Origin: M3007 sp037445225
GTDB taxonomy: Bacteria > Bacteroidota > Bacteroidia > Chitinophagales > Saprospiraceae
Assembly (NCBI GenBank): GCA_037445225.1
Contig: JBBIKW010000002.1
Span: 62,001 to 126,000 of the forward strand
Length of the DNA: 64,000 bases
Direction: 5' to 3'
Positions 1 to 8,118 of this stretch are shown in pieces. The position numbers and the translations under genes are program-made. The notes under the pieces were generated by a model. The model did not search any database and was not told the DNA's origin. It was given only the letters and a program-made list of their open reading frames with translations. Each line of letters begins with the position of its first letter. Position 1 is the stretch's first letter.

Positions 1-478
1 TTTGTGGAGAGTAACCCAGTTCGCCGAGGAATTGTTCGTCGGCAAAAACTGCGGCGAAGGCTGCGGAGTCGGGTTCCAAAAAGCGCGCCACGTTAGCTGC
101 GATGTCTTCCGGCAGACGCTCTACGTTAAGCACTACCCTGACGGGGGCCTGCTTGCCCGATCGCAAGTGTTGGATGAGGCGGCGATTGCTCCAGCCCGGA
201 GTGATCTCATAGCGTCCAGCCGGCATAACCGCTCGGCGGTAATTCATCTTTTCCGCCAACCAGATGAAGCTTTCGCGATCGGTCAGAAAGCCACCTTCCA
301 TTAGGCTATCCACTACCTGCTCGAAGCGCGCTCCTGTAGGAATGTACAAATACCGTTTGGATATGTCTCGAGGCACCCCCGTAAAGTAAATGGCCTTGAT
401 TGGCTTCCACAGCACAACGAGACCTATGACTAAGGTAATGAGAGCAGCTACTCCGAGAGTCCTTTTTCCAATGCGCAT
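1..478 (-). CDS. mltG: Endolytic transglycosylase MltG, N-terminal part (cut by window edge)
   Basis: Reading the minus strand from the ATG at 478 gives an uninterrupted frame of about 159 codons that runs off the window. The protein begins MRIGKRTLG, followed by a hydrophobic segment at residues 8-23 that fits a single N-terminal membrane anchor. The next region contains YIPTGARFEQVVDSL, then GRYEITPGWSNRRLIQHLR and VVLNVERLPEDIAANVAR. This layout is typical of the YceG/MltG family, which cleaves nascent peptidoglycan strands at the inner membrane and helps set glycan length. The catalytic C-terminal half lies outside the window. The gene is divergent from bamD. Confidence 0.85.
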   Translation of the reverse strand, partial: MRIGKRTLGVAALITLVIGLVVLWKPIKAIYFTGVPRDISKRYLYIPTGARFEQVVDSLMEGGFLTDRESFIWLAEKMNYRRAVMPAGRYEITPGWSNRRLIQHLRSGKQAPVRVVLNVERLPEDIAANVARFLEPDSAAFAAVFADEQFLGELGYSPQ

Positions 479-628
479 AGCCCTATGAGCTCATGAAAAC
501 AGCGCCTTGCGGCAACGCAAAGAACGAAAAAGGCACCTTGTCCATTGGACAGCGCTGGCGACAAAATTTTGGAACGCAAAAGACACAAGAGCTATCTGTT
601 TTTTCGTTTCATGCCCGCTGTTTTGGCT

Positions 629-662
629 TTTGCTGCAATTTAGAACAAACATCGTACCTTTG
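629..662 (+). promoter_or_regulatory. Bacteroidota-type promoter for bamD
   Basis: TTTG at 629-632 is followed after 22 bases by TACCTTTG at 655-662, matching the Bacteroidota pattern of TTTG near -33 and TAnnTTTG near -7. The bamD ATG starts only 7 bases after the box, so the transcript is probably leaderless or nearly so. Confidence 0.6.
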
Positions 663-668
663 CGCCCC

Positions 669-1478
669 ATGAAAAAGGCTTTTTTGCTGTTGCTGCTTTT
701 AGGCTGTTGGGCCTGCAAGAGCGAGTTTGAACGCGTTCGAACGAGTGGCGACACGGAGCTGATTTTGAAAAAAGCCTACGAGTACTACGAAAAGAAGGAC
801 TATCAGCGCTCTCAGGGCCTTTTTGATTTAGTACTCAGCTCCCTGCGTGGCGGAAAGGAAGCCGAAAAAGCCTACTTCTATCACGCCTATACCTATTATT
901 ACTTGAAGCAGTACACGCTGGCAGCGTACTACTTTAAAAACTTTGCCAACACGTTCACGACCTCGGCGTATCGGGAAGAGGCCACTTTCATGATGGCCTA
1001 TTCGAATTACCTCCTTTCGCCCTCGTTCCGCTTAGACCAAAGCAGCACGCGTCAGGCTATTGAAGATTTCCAGCTCTTCGCCAACTTCTATCCCCAAAGC
1101 AAACGAGTAGCCGACTGCAACAAGTACATCGATATCCTGCGGCGGAAGCTGGAGCAGAAGGCCTTTGCGGAAGGTGAACTGTATTTTAACTTGCGCCAAT
1201 ACCGCTCTTCGGTCATCTCTTTTGAAAACTTGCTGCGCGACTATCCGGAAAGCCCAGATGTCGAGCGCGTTCGATATCTGATTGCTAAGGCTTCCTTCCT
1301 GTTAAGTCAAAACAGCATCTTAGAAAAAAAACCGGAGCGTTATCAGGAGACGATTACGCGTTGCAACGACTTCTTGGAAAAGCACCCTTCCAGCAAGTAC
1401 GGCAAAGAGGTGCGTCAGATGCTTCGCGCTTCGGAGCAGGAGATGCGCGCGGCAAAGAAGCGATTAGCTGTTTCTTAA
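669..1478 (+). CDS. bamD: Outer membrane assembly lipoprotein BamD
   Basis: The 269-residue product is predicted to be a lipoprotein subunit of the BAM complex, which inserts beta-barrel proteins into the outer membrane. The N-terminus MKKAFLLLLLLGCWAC is a short lipoprotein signal with Cys near residue 13. The rest is rich in Tyr, Ala and Leu with helical tetratricopeptide-like repeats, for example AYEYYEKKDYQRSQGLFDLV and GELYFNLRQYRSSVISFENL, as in BamD/YfiO. The open frame extends upstream to 507, but the ATG at 669 is chosen because it starts the signal peptide and sits just after a strong TAnnTTTG box. It heads a cluster with rpoZ and coaBC, a common Bacteroidota order. Confidence 0.88.
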   Translation: MKKAFLLLLLLGCWACKSEFERVRTSGDTELILKKAYEYYEKKDYQRSQGLFDLVLSSLRGGKEAEKAYFYHAYTYYYLKQYTLAAYYFKNFANTFTTSAYREEATFMMAYSNYLLSPSFRLDQSSTRQAIEDFQLFANFYPQSKRVADCNKYIDILRRKLEQKAFAEGELYFNLRQYRSSVISFENLLRDYPESPDVERVRYLIAKASFLLSQNSILEKKPERYQETITRCNDFLEKHPSSKYGKEVRQMLRASEQEMRAAKKRLAVS

Positions 1479-1500
1479 AATAACACCATATACGGTATCT

Positions 1501-1836
1501 ATGACTGAGATAAAACTAAAAGCCCAGGGCATCGACCCCAATGTGCAACCGCGCGATGTAGGCGAGCTGGTCAAGTCTACAGGAAACATTTATAAGAGCA
1601 TAGCCATCATTAGTAAACGCGCAGCTCAGCTGAACAACGAGCTCAAGTGGGAAATTCAGCGAAAATTGGAGGAATTTGCCGTCCACAGCGACACTATTGA
1701 AGAAGTTCAAGAGAATAAGGAACAAATCGAAATTTCGCGTTTTTACGAGCGCCTGCCTAATCCGGCGCTGATCGCTACCCACGAGTTCTTGCGCAACGAG
1801 CTGCAGTGGCGCGAGCCGGGCCAGGCAGAAGAATAG
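1501..1836 (+). CDS. rpoZ: RNA polymerase omega subunit family protein
   Basis: A 111-residue protein of the Bacteroidota-type omega family. It contains GELVKSTGNIYKSIAIISKR followed by AAQLNNELKWEIQRKLEEF, the region corresponding to the conserved core of RpoZ that contacts the beta-prime subunit and aids polymerase assembly. The C-terminal half is acidic and of low complexity. It lies 22 bases after bamD and 18 bases before coaBC, in the same direction, so the three are probably co-transcribed. The family is divergent from the proteobacterial omega; assignment rests on the core motif and on gene order. Confidence 0.8.
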   Translation: MTEIKLKAQGIDPNVQPRDVGELVKSTGNIYKSIAIISKRAAQLNNELKWEIQRKLEEFAVHSDTIEEVQENKEQIEISRFYERLPNPALIATHEFLRNELQWREPGQAEE

Positions 1837-1854
1837 GCGCTCTTTGCGTTTTTC

Positions 1855-3087
1855 ATGAAAAAACTGGTCTTGGGCATCAGCGGCTCTATAGCCGCTTACA
1901 AGGCGGCACACCTCACGCGGCTCCTCGTAAAGGAGGGTATGCAGGTGCGCGTCTTGATGACGGAAGCGGCAACGGCTTTTGTGGCGCCCTTGACGCTGGC
2001 CACCTTATCGCGCCACCCGGTGCTCTCCTCGGTGCGTACAGAGGAGGCGTGGAACAACCACGTAGAGCTGGGCCTGTGGGCAGACGCTTATCTGATCGCC
2101 CCGGCAACGGCCAACACCTTGGCCAAGATGGCCCATGGCCTATGCGACAACATCCTGACCGCTGTGTACTTGTCGGCGCGTTGCCCTGTGTTTGTGGCTC
2201 CCGCCATGGATGTGGACATGTGGCACCATCCGGCCACGCAAGCTAACGTAAAGCGCCTGATAAACGACGGCGTACATGTCCTTCCGGTCGAGTACGGCGA
2301 GCTGGCCAGTGGCCTGGTCGGCGAAGGACGTATGGCAGAGCCGGAGACCATCGTGCAATATTTGCGCGCATTTGACCGCCAGGGCAGTTCCTTAGCGGGA
2401 AAAAAGGCGTTGGTAACTGCCGGTCCTACGCACGAGGCCATCGATCCCGTACGCTTTATCGGTAACCACTCCACAGGCAAAATGGGCATTGCCGTAGCAG
2501 AAGCGCTGGCGCGCCGCGGCGCAAAGGTAGTGCTGGTCTTGGGCCCTACTTCCTTTAGACCCACTCATCCCAACGTAGAAGTGGTGCCGGCTGTCTCTGC
2601 CCAGGATATGTACGAGGTCTGCGCCGCGCACTTCCCCACCGCACACATTGCCGTGTTGGCCGCTGCTGTAGCCGACTATCGGCCGGAGCGCGTAGCGCCT
2701 TCCAAGATAAAGAAGCAAGGCAAATCCGTGAACCTCTCCTTAGTGGAGACCGTTGACATCGCCGAACAATTAGGGCGCCAAAAGCGCACCGACCAATTGC
2801 TGGTGGGCTTTGCCCTGGAAACCGACGATGAGGAAAACCACGCCTGGGCTAAGTTGCAGAAGAAAAACTTTGACTTTATCGTCCTCAACTCGCTCCGCCA
2901 CGCTGGGGCGGGCTTTGGCTGCGATACCAACCGCATTACTATCTTACGCCGCGACGGCAGCCAAACGGCCTTCGACCTCAAGCCCAAGACAGCCGTAGGT
3001 GAAGATATCGCACAGGAAATTGTTCGCTGGGTAAACCCCGAAGAGACCCATAACGTCAGTAGCTCAATGCAAGTCGATAGGCTATGA
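1855..3087 (+). CDS. coaBC: Bifunctional phosphopantothenoylcysteine decarboxylase/phosphopantothenate-cysteine ligase
   Basis: The 410-residue cytoplasmic protein carries out two consecutive steps of coenzyme A synthesis: ligation of cysteine to 4'-phosphopantothenate (CoaB, C-terminal) and FMN-dependent decarboxylation (CoaC, N-terminal). The flavoprotein domain spans about residues 1-180, with GISGSIAAYKAAHLTRLL at the start, NHVELGLWAD containing the likely catalytic His, and APAMDVDMW. The equivalent of the E. coli CoaC active-site loop reads ASGLVGEGRM, with Ser where E. coli has Cys; I believe this is common in the phylum. The CoaB domain begins near 185 with GPTHEAIDPVRFIGNHSTG. Its stop overlaps the next start (ATGA at 3084-3087). 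Confidence 0.93.
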   Translation: MKKLVLGISGSIAAYKAAHLTRLLVKEGMQVRVLMTEAATAFVAPLTLATLSRHPVLSSVRTEEAWNNHVELGLWADAYLIAPATANTLAKMAHGLCDNILTAVYLSARCPVFVAPAMDVDMWHHPATQANVKRLINDGVHVLPVEYGELASGLVGEGRMAEPETIVQYLRAFDRQGSSLAGKKALVTAGPTHEAIDPVRFIGNHSTGKMGIAVAEALARRGAKVVLVLGPTSFRPTHPNVEVVPAVSAQDMYEVCAAHFPTAHIAVLAAAVADYRPERVAPSKIKKQGKSVNLSLVETVDIAEQLGRQKRTDQLLVGFALETDDEENHAWAKLQKKNFDFIVLNSLRHAGAGFGCDTNRITILRRDGSQTAFDLKPKTAVGEDIAQEIVRWVNPEETHNVSSSMQVDRL

Positions 3088-4004
3088 AACAGCTCGCATT
3101 TATTTTCGCTTTTGTTAGTGTACTTATACATACGGGGAGCCTTGCCCAGGGCGAGCTCAACTGCAACGTGCGCGTCAACACGCCTCAACTGCAACAAACC
3201 GACCGCCGCGTCTTCGATGAATTGGAAGTGTCGCTCCGCGAGTTTTTAAACAACACTAAATGGACGAACGACAACTTTGAACCGGGCGAGCGCATTAAGT
3301 GCAACTTCATCCTGACCATTCGAAGCGAACTGGGCAACAATACTTTTGAAGGGGAACTAGCGGTGCAGTCGGTGCGCCCAGTGTACGGCTCCATGTACGA
3401 GTCGCCCATGCTGTCGCACCTAGACAAACAGATCGTGTTTCAATACGAGCAGAACCAACCCATTCAGTTTCAGCCCGACGTAAATGACAATCCCAACTTA
3501 CCCTCGCTCTTTGCCTTTTACGCTTATATCATTTTGGGCTTAGACTACGACTCTTTTTCGCTTTTTGGTGGAGACCCCTACTTCTTGCAGGCGCAACAGA
3601 TCGTGACCAACATTCAAAATATGCCCAGCAATACGAGTCCGGGGTGGCGCCCTGCCGACGGCGGGGGCAACCGCAATCGGTATTGGCTCATTGAAAACTT
3701 GCTTAACCCGCGCGTTCGGCCTTATCGGGCAGCCATGTACACTTACCATCGAAAAGGCCTCGACTTGTTTGGCTCCGACGTTCAAACGGCCAAGAACAAT
3801 ATTCTACAAGCACTGGAGGAAGTAGACAAGGTCAACACCGCCTACTTTAACGCCATGATCGTGCAAGCGTTTGCCAACGCCAAAAAGGACGAGATCGTAG
3901 AGATGTGGAAGATAGGCGACCGGGCGCAGCGCGAGCGCGTTCAACAGATTATGATGCGGATTGACCCCCTCAACGCGCCTCGGTACCGCGAAATCGGCAT
4001 TTAA
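3084..4004 (+). CDS. DUF4835 family protein, PorD-like T9SS-associated
   Basis: A 306-residue secreted protein with signal peptide MKQLAFIFAFVSVLIHTGSLAQ, then GELNCNVRVNTPQLQQTDR, the conserved start of DUF4835. Later segments such as VFDELEVSLREFLNNTKW and YAYIILGLDYDSFSLFGGD are typical. Members of this family have been annotated as the T9SS protein PorD in Bacteroidota; the precise role is unknown. It overlaps coaBC by four bases, so translation is probably coupled. The presence of T9SS cargo elsewhere in the window fits. Confidence 0.82.
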   Translation: MKQLAFIFAFVSVLIHTGSLAQGELNCNVRVNTPQLQQTDRRVFDELEVSLREFLNNTKWTNDNFEPGERIKCNFILTIRSELGNNTFEGELAVQSVRPVYGSMYESPMLSHLDKQIVFQYEQNQPIQFQPDVNDNPNLPSLFAFYAYIILGLDYDSFSLFGGDPYFLQAQQIVTNIQNMPSNTSPGWRPADGGGNRNRYWLIENLLNPRVRPYRAAMYTYHRKGLDLFGSDVQTAKNNILQALEEVDKVNTAYFNAMIVQAFANAKKDEIVEMWKIGDRAQRERVQQIMMRIDPLNAPRYREIGI

Positions 4005-4006
4005 TC

Positions 4007-5356
4007 ATGGATACGATTGTTAATATCGCCCAATTTCTGCTTAGCCTATCGCTGTTAATCCTCTTGCACGAAATGGGGCATTTTTTTCCCGCGCGTTGGT
4101 TTAAGACGCGGGTGGAAAAGTTTTACCTCTTCTTCGATGTAGCGCCTTTTCACGCCCTATGGAAGACGCGCAAAGGAGAGACGGAATACGGCATTGGCTG
4201 GCTGCCCTTAGGCGGATATGTGAAGATTGCCGGCATGGTGGATGAGAGCATGGATACGGAGAGCCTCAAGCAGCCTCCCAAACCGTGGGAGTTCCGCTCC
4301 AAACCGGCTTGGCAGCGCCTCATCATCATGATCGGTGGCGTTTCAGTCAATTTCCTGTTGGGCTTCGCCATCTTTGCCGGCCTTCTCTTTTTCTACGGAA
4401 AGTCGTATGTCCCCAACCATTCGCTGCGTTACGGATTGGCCTTCGACTCTGTGCTACTGGATATGGGATTCCGCCAAGGCGATGTGTTGCTGCGGATAGG
4501 TAATCGCTCCGTAGATCATGTGGATGCTGCCCTCTTTGTAGAGGAAGTCGTCCTCAACAATGCCCGCGAGGTGGTCGTACTTCGCCAGGGAGAACGCGTT
4601 ACCTTTTCCTTGCCAGAAGGGGCTGCCGAGCGCTTAGTCCGCGAAAAAGTGGCTAAGAGCCTGCTCATGACGCCGCGCATCCCTTTCTATGTAGCCGAGG
4701 TGGCTCCAGGCAAGCCTGCCGAAGCGGCTGGAATACAGCCCGGCGACCGCATCCTCGCTTTTAATGGTCAACCTACCCTTTTCTACGATGAATTCGTGCC
4801 CTTGGCCCGAGCCAACAAGGGTAAGGCAGCGCAAATTCGCCTCCTGCGCGGCACAGATACCCTCGACGTCGCCCTGACGCTCACACCAGAAGGACTTATC
4901 GGTGTGCGCCCCAAGGTGGAAGGGCTTTACGACGTTCAACGCCAACCCTATAGCTTAGCTGCCGCACTCCCAGAAGGGGTACGCATGGGTATAGATTTCC
5001 TGAGTAATCAGCTCAAAGCCTTCGGCAAGATGTTCAGAGGCGAGCTGTCGGTGCAGGAAAACTTAGGCAGCATCATCAGCATCGGCAAGATGTACGGCAC
5101 TACGTGGGATTGGGAGCGCTTTTGGACGCTCACGGCGTCGCTGAGCATCCTGCTGGCCTTCATGAACTTATTGCCCATCCCTGCTCTCGACGGCGGCTAT
5201 GTGATGTTCCTCCTCTGGGAGGTGATCACGCGCCGAAAAGTGAGCGATCGCTTCATGGAAAAAGCCGTAACAGTGGGCTTCTTCCTGTTGCTCGGCCTCA
5301 TGGTCTATGCCTTAGGTTTAGACCTATGGCGCCATGTTTTCCAACGCCTGTTTTGA
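4007..5356 (+). CDS. rseP: Site-2 protease RseP (M50, PDZ-containing)
   Basis: A 449-residue membrane metalloprotease. The zinc site HEMGH occurs near residue 22 in the first transmembrane helix, and the third-helix LDG motif is seen in NLLPIPALDGGYVMF near the C-terminus. Between them lie hydrophobic segments and two PDZ-like regions, including VAPGKPAEAAGIQPGDRIL. RseP cuts transmembrane anti-sigma factors and remnant signal peptides. Length and order match family members. The start lies two bases after the preceding stop, implying an operon with the PorD-like gene. The assignment as rseP rather than another M50 rests on the PDZ insertion. Confidence 0.9.
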   Translation: MDTIVNIAQFLLSLSLLILLHEMGHFFPARWFKTRVEKFYLFFDVAPFHALWKTRKGETEYGIGWLPLGGYVKIAGMVDESMDTESLKQPPKPWEFRSKPAWQRLIIMIGGVSVNFLLGFAIFAGLLFFYGKSYVPNHSLRYGLAFDSVLLDMGFRQGDVLLRIGNRSVDHVDAALFVEEVVLNNAREVVVLRQGERVTFSLPEGAAERLVREKVAKSLLMTPRIPFYVAEVAPGKPAEAAGIQPGDRILAFNGQPTLFYDEFVPLARANKGKAAQIRLLRGTDTLDVALTLTPEGLIGVRPKVEGLYDVQRQPYSLAAALPEGVRMGIDFLSNQLKAFGKMFRGELSVQENLGSIISIGKMYGTTWDWERFWTLTASLSILLAFMNLLPIPALDGGYVMFLLWEVITRRKVSDRFMEKAVTVGFFLLLGLMVYALGLDLWRHVFQRLF

Positions 5357-5373
5357 GAAAAGACGACAGCACC

Positions 5374-5907
5374 ATGAACTATTTTGAGTTCTACGGCCTG
5401 CCCGTTTCTTTTCGCTTAGACGAGGCGCTTCTGCGCCGCCGTTTTTACGACAACAGCCGAAAATATCACCCCGACCTCTATGCCACTGCTTCGCCATCAG
5501 AACAAGCTGCTGCACTGCAGCGCTCTACGTTCAACAACGAGGCTTTTCAGACCTTATCCGATCCCGACCGCCGCATGCGCTATATCCTGCAGCTGAAGGG
5601 GCTGCTCAACGAGGAAGAAAAGCAGCCTGTTCCTCAGGATTTTCTCCTAGAGATGATGGACATCAATGAGGCGCTAATGGAACTGGAGATGTCCTTCGAC
5701 CCCGAACGACTGAAAGAGGTGATGTCCAGCGTGGCCAAATGGGAGCGCACCCTAGACGAACATATCGAACCCATATTGGAGCGCTACTCCGAAGATGGCG
5801 AGCATAGCCAAGAAGACTTGCTGCAAGTGCGCGATTATTTTTTGAAAAAAAGGTACTTGTTGCGCATACGGGAAAAGCTCGCTACCTTTGCCACACAAAG
5901 AGACTAA
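5374..5907 (+). CDS. hscB: Fe-S cluster assembly co-chaperone HscB (J-domain)
   Basis: A 177-residue protein. Residues 1-75 form a J-domain beginning MNYFEFYGLPVSFRLDEALL, with the HPD tripeptide in SRKYHPDLYATA that stimulates Hsp70 ATPase. The C-terminal part, with FLLEMMDINEALMELE, is the helical HscB domain that binds the IscU scaffold. HscB partners HscA in transferring iron-sulfur clusters. The open frame extends to 5104 within rseP; the ATG at 5374 is chosen because it gives the canonical N-terminus and lies 17 bases after rseP. Confidence 0.9.
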   Translation: MNYFEFYGLPVSFRLDEALLRRRFYDNSRKYHPDLYATASPSEQAAALQRSTFNNEAFQTLSDPDRRMRYILQLKGLLNEEEKQPVPQDFLLEMMDINEALMELEMSFDPERLKEVMSSVAKWERTLDEHIEPILERYSEDGEHSQEDLLQVRDYFLKKRYLLRIREKLATFATQRD

Positions 5908-5911
5908 TGGC

Positions 5912-5994
5912 GCGGGAATGGCGGAATGGTAGACGCGCTGGTCTCAAACACCAGTGACCGCAAGGTCATGCGAGTTCGAGTCTCGCTTCCCGCA
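5912..5994 (+). tRNA. tRNA-Leu (anticodon CAA)
   Basis: The acceptor arms GCGGGAA (5912-5918) and TTCCCGC (5987-5993) pair perfectly, with discriminator A at 5994. The anticodon stem CTGGT/ACCAG encloses the loop CTCAAAC, giving anticodon CAA at 5945-5947, which reads UUG. A long variable arm (GACC GCAA GGTC) makes it a class II tRNA, as expected for Leu. The T arm GCGAG TTCGAGT CTCGC is complete. The 3' CCA is not encoded. It begins four bases after hscB. Confidence 0.95.
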
Positions 5995-5999
5995 CTCTC

Positions 6000-6041
6000 G
6001 ACAGCATATCGCCGCTCGCGCGCATATGCTGTCTTTTTTTT
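6000..6041 (+). terminator. Rho-independent terminator after tRNA-Leu
   Basis: Inverted repeat GACAGCATAT (6000-6009) and ATATGCTGTC (6024-6033), extended by inner GC pairs, followed by eight T (6034-6041). It ends only six bases before the next start codon at 6048. Confidence 0.85.
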
Positions 6042-6047
6042 CGGTTT

Positions 6048-6713
6048 ATGGCGCTAATTGTCACGCAGGACGGGTCGCATTCCATCTATTCTGAGCGCTA
6101 TGGAGTGACCTATCACTCGAAGTATGGCGCGCTGACGGAGTCGCGACACGTGTTTATTGAGGCGGGCTTGCGGTTCAAGGCGGCGCTGCAAAACCACGTC
6201 GCTATCTTAGAAGTGGGCTTTGGCACGGGGTTAAACGCCTTTCTCTCTTGGTTGGAGGCTGAGCGCCGCCAACTCGTGGTGCGCTACACTGCGCTGGAGC
6301 CTCAGCCGCTGCCGATAGAAACGGCCGAAATGTTTAATTATGCAGATTGCCTCGGCCTTTCTGAGCGTCGAGAGGCCTTTCGCCGTCTGCACACGTGCAC
6401 TTGGGAGCGCTGGGTTCGCCTGTCGGCGTATTTTCATCTGCGCAAGAAAAGTATCCCGGTACAGGCTTACCGCGTCGCTTCTGCCTTCGACGTAATCTAT
6501 TTCGATGCTTTTGCTCCCCAGGCTCAGCCTGAAATGTGGACGGAAGCTGTCCTTCGCGCGATGTATCGCGCTTTGCGTCCAGAAGGGCTTTTGGTGACGT
6601 ATTGCGCCAAGGGAGAGGTAAAGCGAACCCTTCGGGCGGTGGGTTTTAGTGTAGAGCGCTTGCCCGGGCCTCCCGGTAAGCGCGAGATGACGCGGGCTTG
6701 GAAGGACAGCTAA
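6048..6713 (+). CDS. mnmD: tRNA (5-methylaminomethyl-2-thiouridine) methyltransferase MnmD-type
   Basis: A 221-residue protein of the stand-alone methyltransferase half of MnmC. It contains TQDGSHSIYSERYGVTYHSK and GALTESRHVFIEAGL, the usual N-terminal signature, then the SAM-binding motif ILEVGFGTGLNAFLSW and the catalytic-region motif FDVIYFDAFAPQAQPEMW. The enzyme makes the final methyl transfer of mnm5 at wobble U34 of several tRNAs. No FAD-dependent MnmC half is present, as is usual in Bacteroidota. The stop codon overlaps that of the convergent kinase gene. The start sits directly after a terminator, so expression must involve readthrough or a promoter inside the hairpin. Confidence 0.85.
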   Translation: MALIVTQDGSHSIYSERYGVTYHSKYGALTESRHVFIEAGLRFKAALQNHVAILEVGFGTGLNAFLSWLEAERRQLVVRYTALEPQPLPIETAEMFNYADCLGLSERREAFRRLHTCTWERWVRLSAYFHLRKKSIPVQAYRVASAFDVIYFDAFAPQAQPEMWTEAVLRAMYRALRPEGLLVTYCAKGEVKRTLRAVGFSVERLPGPPGKREMTRAWKDS

Positions 6714-7246
6714 ACCAATTGGGAGCGACACAGTGCCTGGATGCGGCGAAGGGCTGCTTTTGTTCGCCTTTCTAAAGGGCCACACAGTACCTCATAGGAG
6801 GCGCGGTACTCTTGGAGGAGTTGCTCGTACCAGCGGAAGAGCGCTTCGCGCTCGTTGGGATGCTCGCGCAGCGGGTCGGGCTGCCATGGAAAGTCGGGAG
6901 CGCATAAAAAGTAGTAGTGAGCAGGCTCTGTTTTGGGATAGCCCTGCTGCCAGCACCACTGGCCGACCGCTGGGGTGCCAAATCGGTAGTGTTCCCAGAC
7001 GTGCAACACGGTCCAGTCGGTGTCGCAAAGCAGGACGGTCGGTGCCTGTCGAGCAAACCACTGTTCCCAAGCCCACTGGCCGCGACCGATGGCGATAAGG
7101 TCGGCGCGCTGATAGGGTCGGTTCAGATGGGCTACGTAGTAGCGAGCAAATTCGGGCACCCATGGCAGTCGCAACTGCTGCGCCAGTCGTTCGGCAAGTA
7201 CAGTCTTTCCGGTGCTCTCTGGCCCTGTGAAAACTATTTTGATCAA
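6710..7246 (-). CDS. NadR-like P-loop kinase / ATP-binding protein
   Basis: A 178-residue single-domain P-loop protein beginning MIKIVFTGPESTGKTVLAER; the Walker A is GPESTGKT at residues 8-15. The following PEFARYY and DTDWTVLHVW match the AAA_28/NadR kinase family, whose characterised members phosphorylate ribosylnicotinamide. The substrate cannot be read from sequence. It starts six bases after the DUF4249 gene and is probably the last gene of the receptor operon. It lacks the helix-turn-helix and NMN adenylyltransferase domains of enterobacterial NadR. Confidence 0.75.
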   Translation of the reverse strand: MIKIVFTGPESTGKTVLAERLAQQLRLPWVPEFARYYVAHLNRPYQRADLIAIGRGQWAWEQWFARQAPTVLLCDTDWTVLHVWEHYRFGTPAVGQWCWQQGYPKTEPAHYYFLCAPDFPWQPDPLREHPNEREALFRWYEQLLQEYRASYEVLCGPLERRTKAALRRIQALCRSQLV

Positions 7247-7252
7247 TATCCC

Positions 7253-8098
7253 CTACTTTCGAATAATCGTGGTGTCCCGGTCGTATACTAGGCAGGTAAA
7301 AATACCCATAGGATTAGCCGATCCGCTCACATTGCTCTTGATGCGCGCCGGCTGCGCAAAGGGGTTTTGGTTGCCGAAGACCGCTAGCTGGACGCTCTCC
7401 AAGTAGTCGTAGTAATCTCTGGGAATGTGGAAGATGGTGTTAAAGACCGTATCCCCTTGGCGCAGCTCGTAGGCAGTACCAAAGGCGATTACCTCCGTCT
7501 GGGCAATGCGGTCGGTCGCCAAAAAGTCCTGGTCGGGAAGACTATCCAATGTGCTGTAGTTGAGTAGACGGCGATAGAAATTTTCCGTTGTCGGGTCGTC
7601 TGTTATGTACGTCAAGATACGCGCTAATGTGTCGCGTTCCGAGTTCCATTCCACCCGTATGCTATCGATAAGCACTTTAGGCAACATCACCGTGCGCCCT
7701 TCAATTTCTTTGCCGTCGGGCAAAACGATGCGCAGCCTATATTCAACACCCGGCGTCTCGGGAGCAACGTGCTTTCCCACGTAGTTGAAGACCTTTAGCG
7801 GCGGAAAGTCAATTGACAGGGTGTTTGCCAGCGTATCTACCCTATCTGCGTAGGCGATAGTGACGAAGGCGCCCTCGATAAGCGTTCGGCTGAGGAAAGT
7901 GGAGTCCAGACCAAAAGGATCGAAAAAACTGTAGCTGCGCGTCAACAGTAGGCGAAACGGCTTGCCGGGCTCTACGTAGCATTCCACTACGGGCTGGCTA
8001 TCGTATTCCGGAAGGACGAGGTCGATCTCTTTTTCTAAGTTGCATGCACCAAAGACGGCAGCTATGCCTAAAAACAGCCAAAGAAAGGGGTATTTCAC
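7253..8098 (-). CDS. DUF4249 lipoprotein
   Basis: A 281-residue predicted lipoprotein. A GTG start at 8098 gives the signal VKYPFLWLFLGIAAVFGAC with the lipobox FGAC, then LEKEIDLVLPEYDSQPVVEC, characteristic of DUF4249. The open frame extends upstream to 8506 inside the receptor gene, but that extension has no signal peptide and overlaps a better gene, so the GTG is preferred. DUF4249 proteins are typically encoded just after a TonB-dependent receptor and are thought to be surface lipoproteins assisting uptake. Here it lies 20 bases after the receptor stop. Confidence 0.85.
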   Translation of the reverse strand: MKYPFLWLFLGIAAVFGACNLEKEIDLVLPEYDSQPVVECYVEPGKPFRLLLTRSYSFFDPFGLDSTFLSRTLIEGAFVTIAYADRVDTLANTLSIDFPPLKVFNYVGKHVAPETPGVEYRLRIVLPDGKEIEGRTVMLPKVLIDSIRVEWNSERDTLARILTYITDDPTTENFYRRLLNYSTLDSLPDQDFLATDRIAQTEVIAFGTAYELRQGDTVFNTIFHIPRDYYDYLESVQLAVFGNQNPFAQPARIKSNVSGSANPMGIFTCLVYDRDTTIIRK

Positions 8099-8118
8099 GG
8101 CGTTAAAATTTTTGTCGG

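Noticed and set aside
2..304. Open frame of 100 codons on the plus strand at the left edge
   Set aside because: The minus strand of the same stretch gives a recognisable MltG N-terminus, so the plus frame is a shadow.
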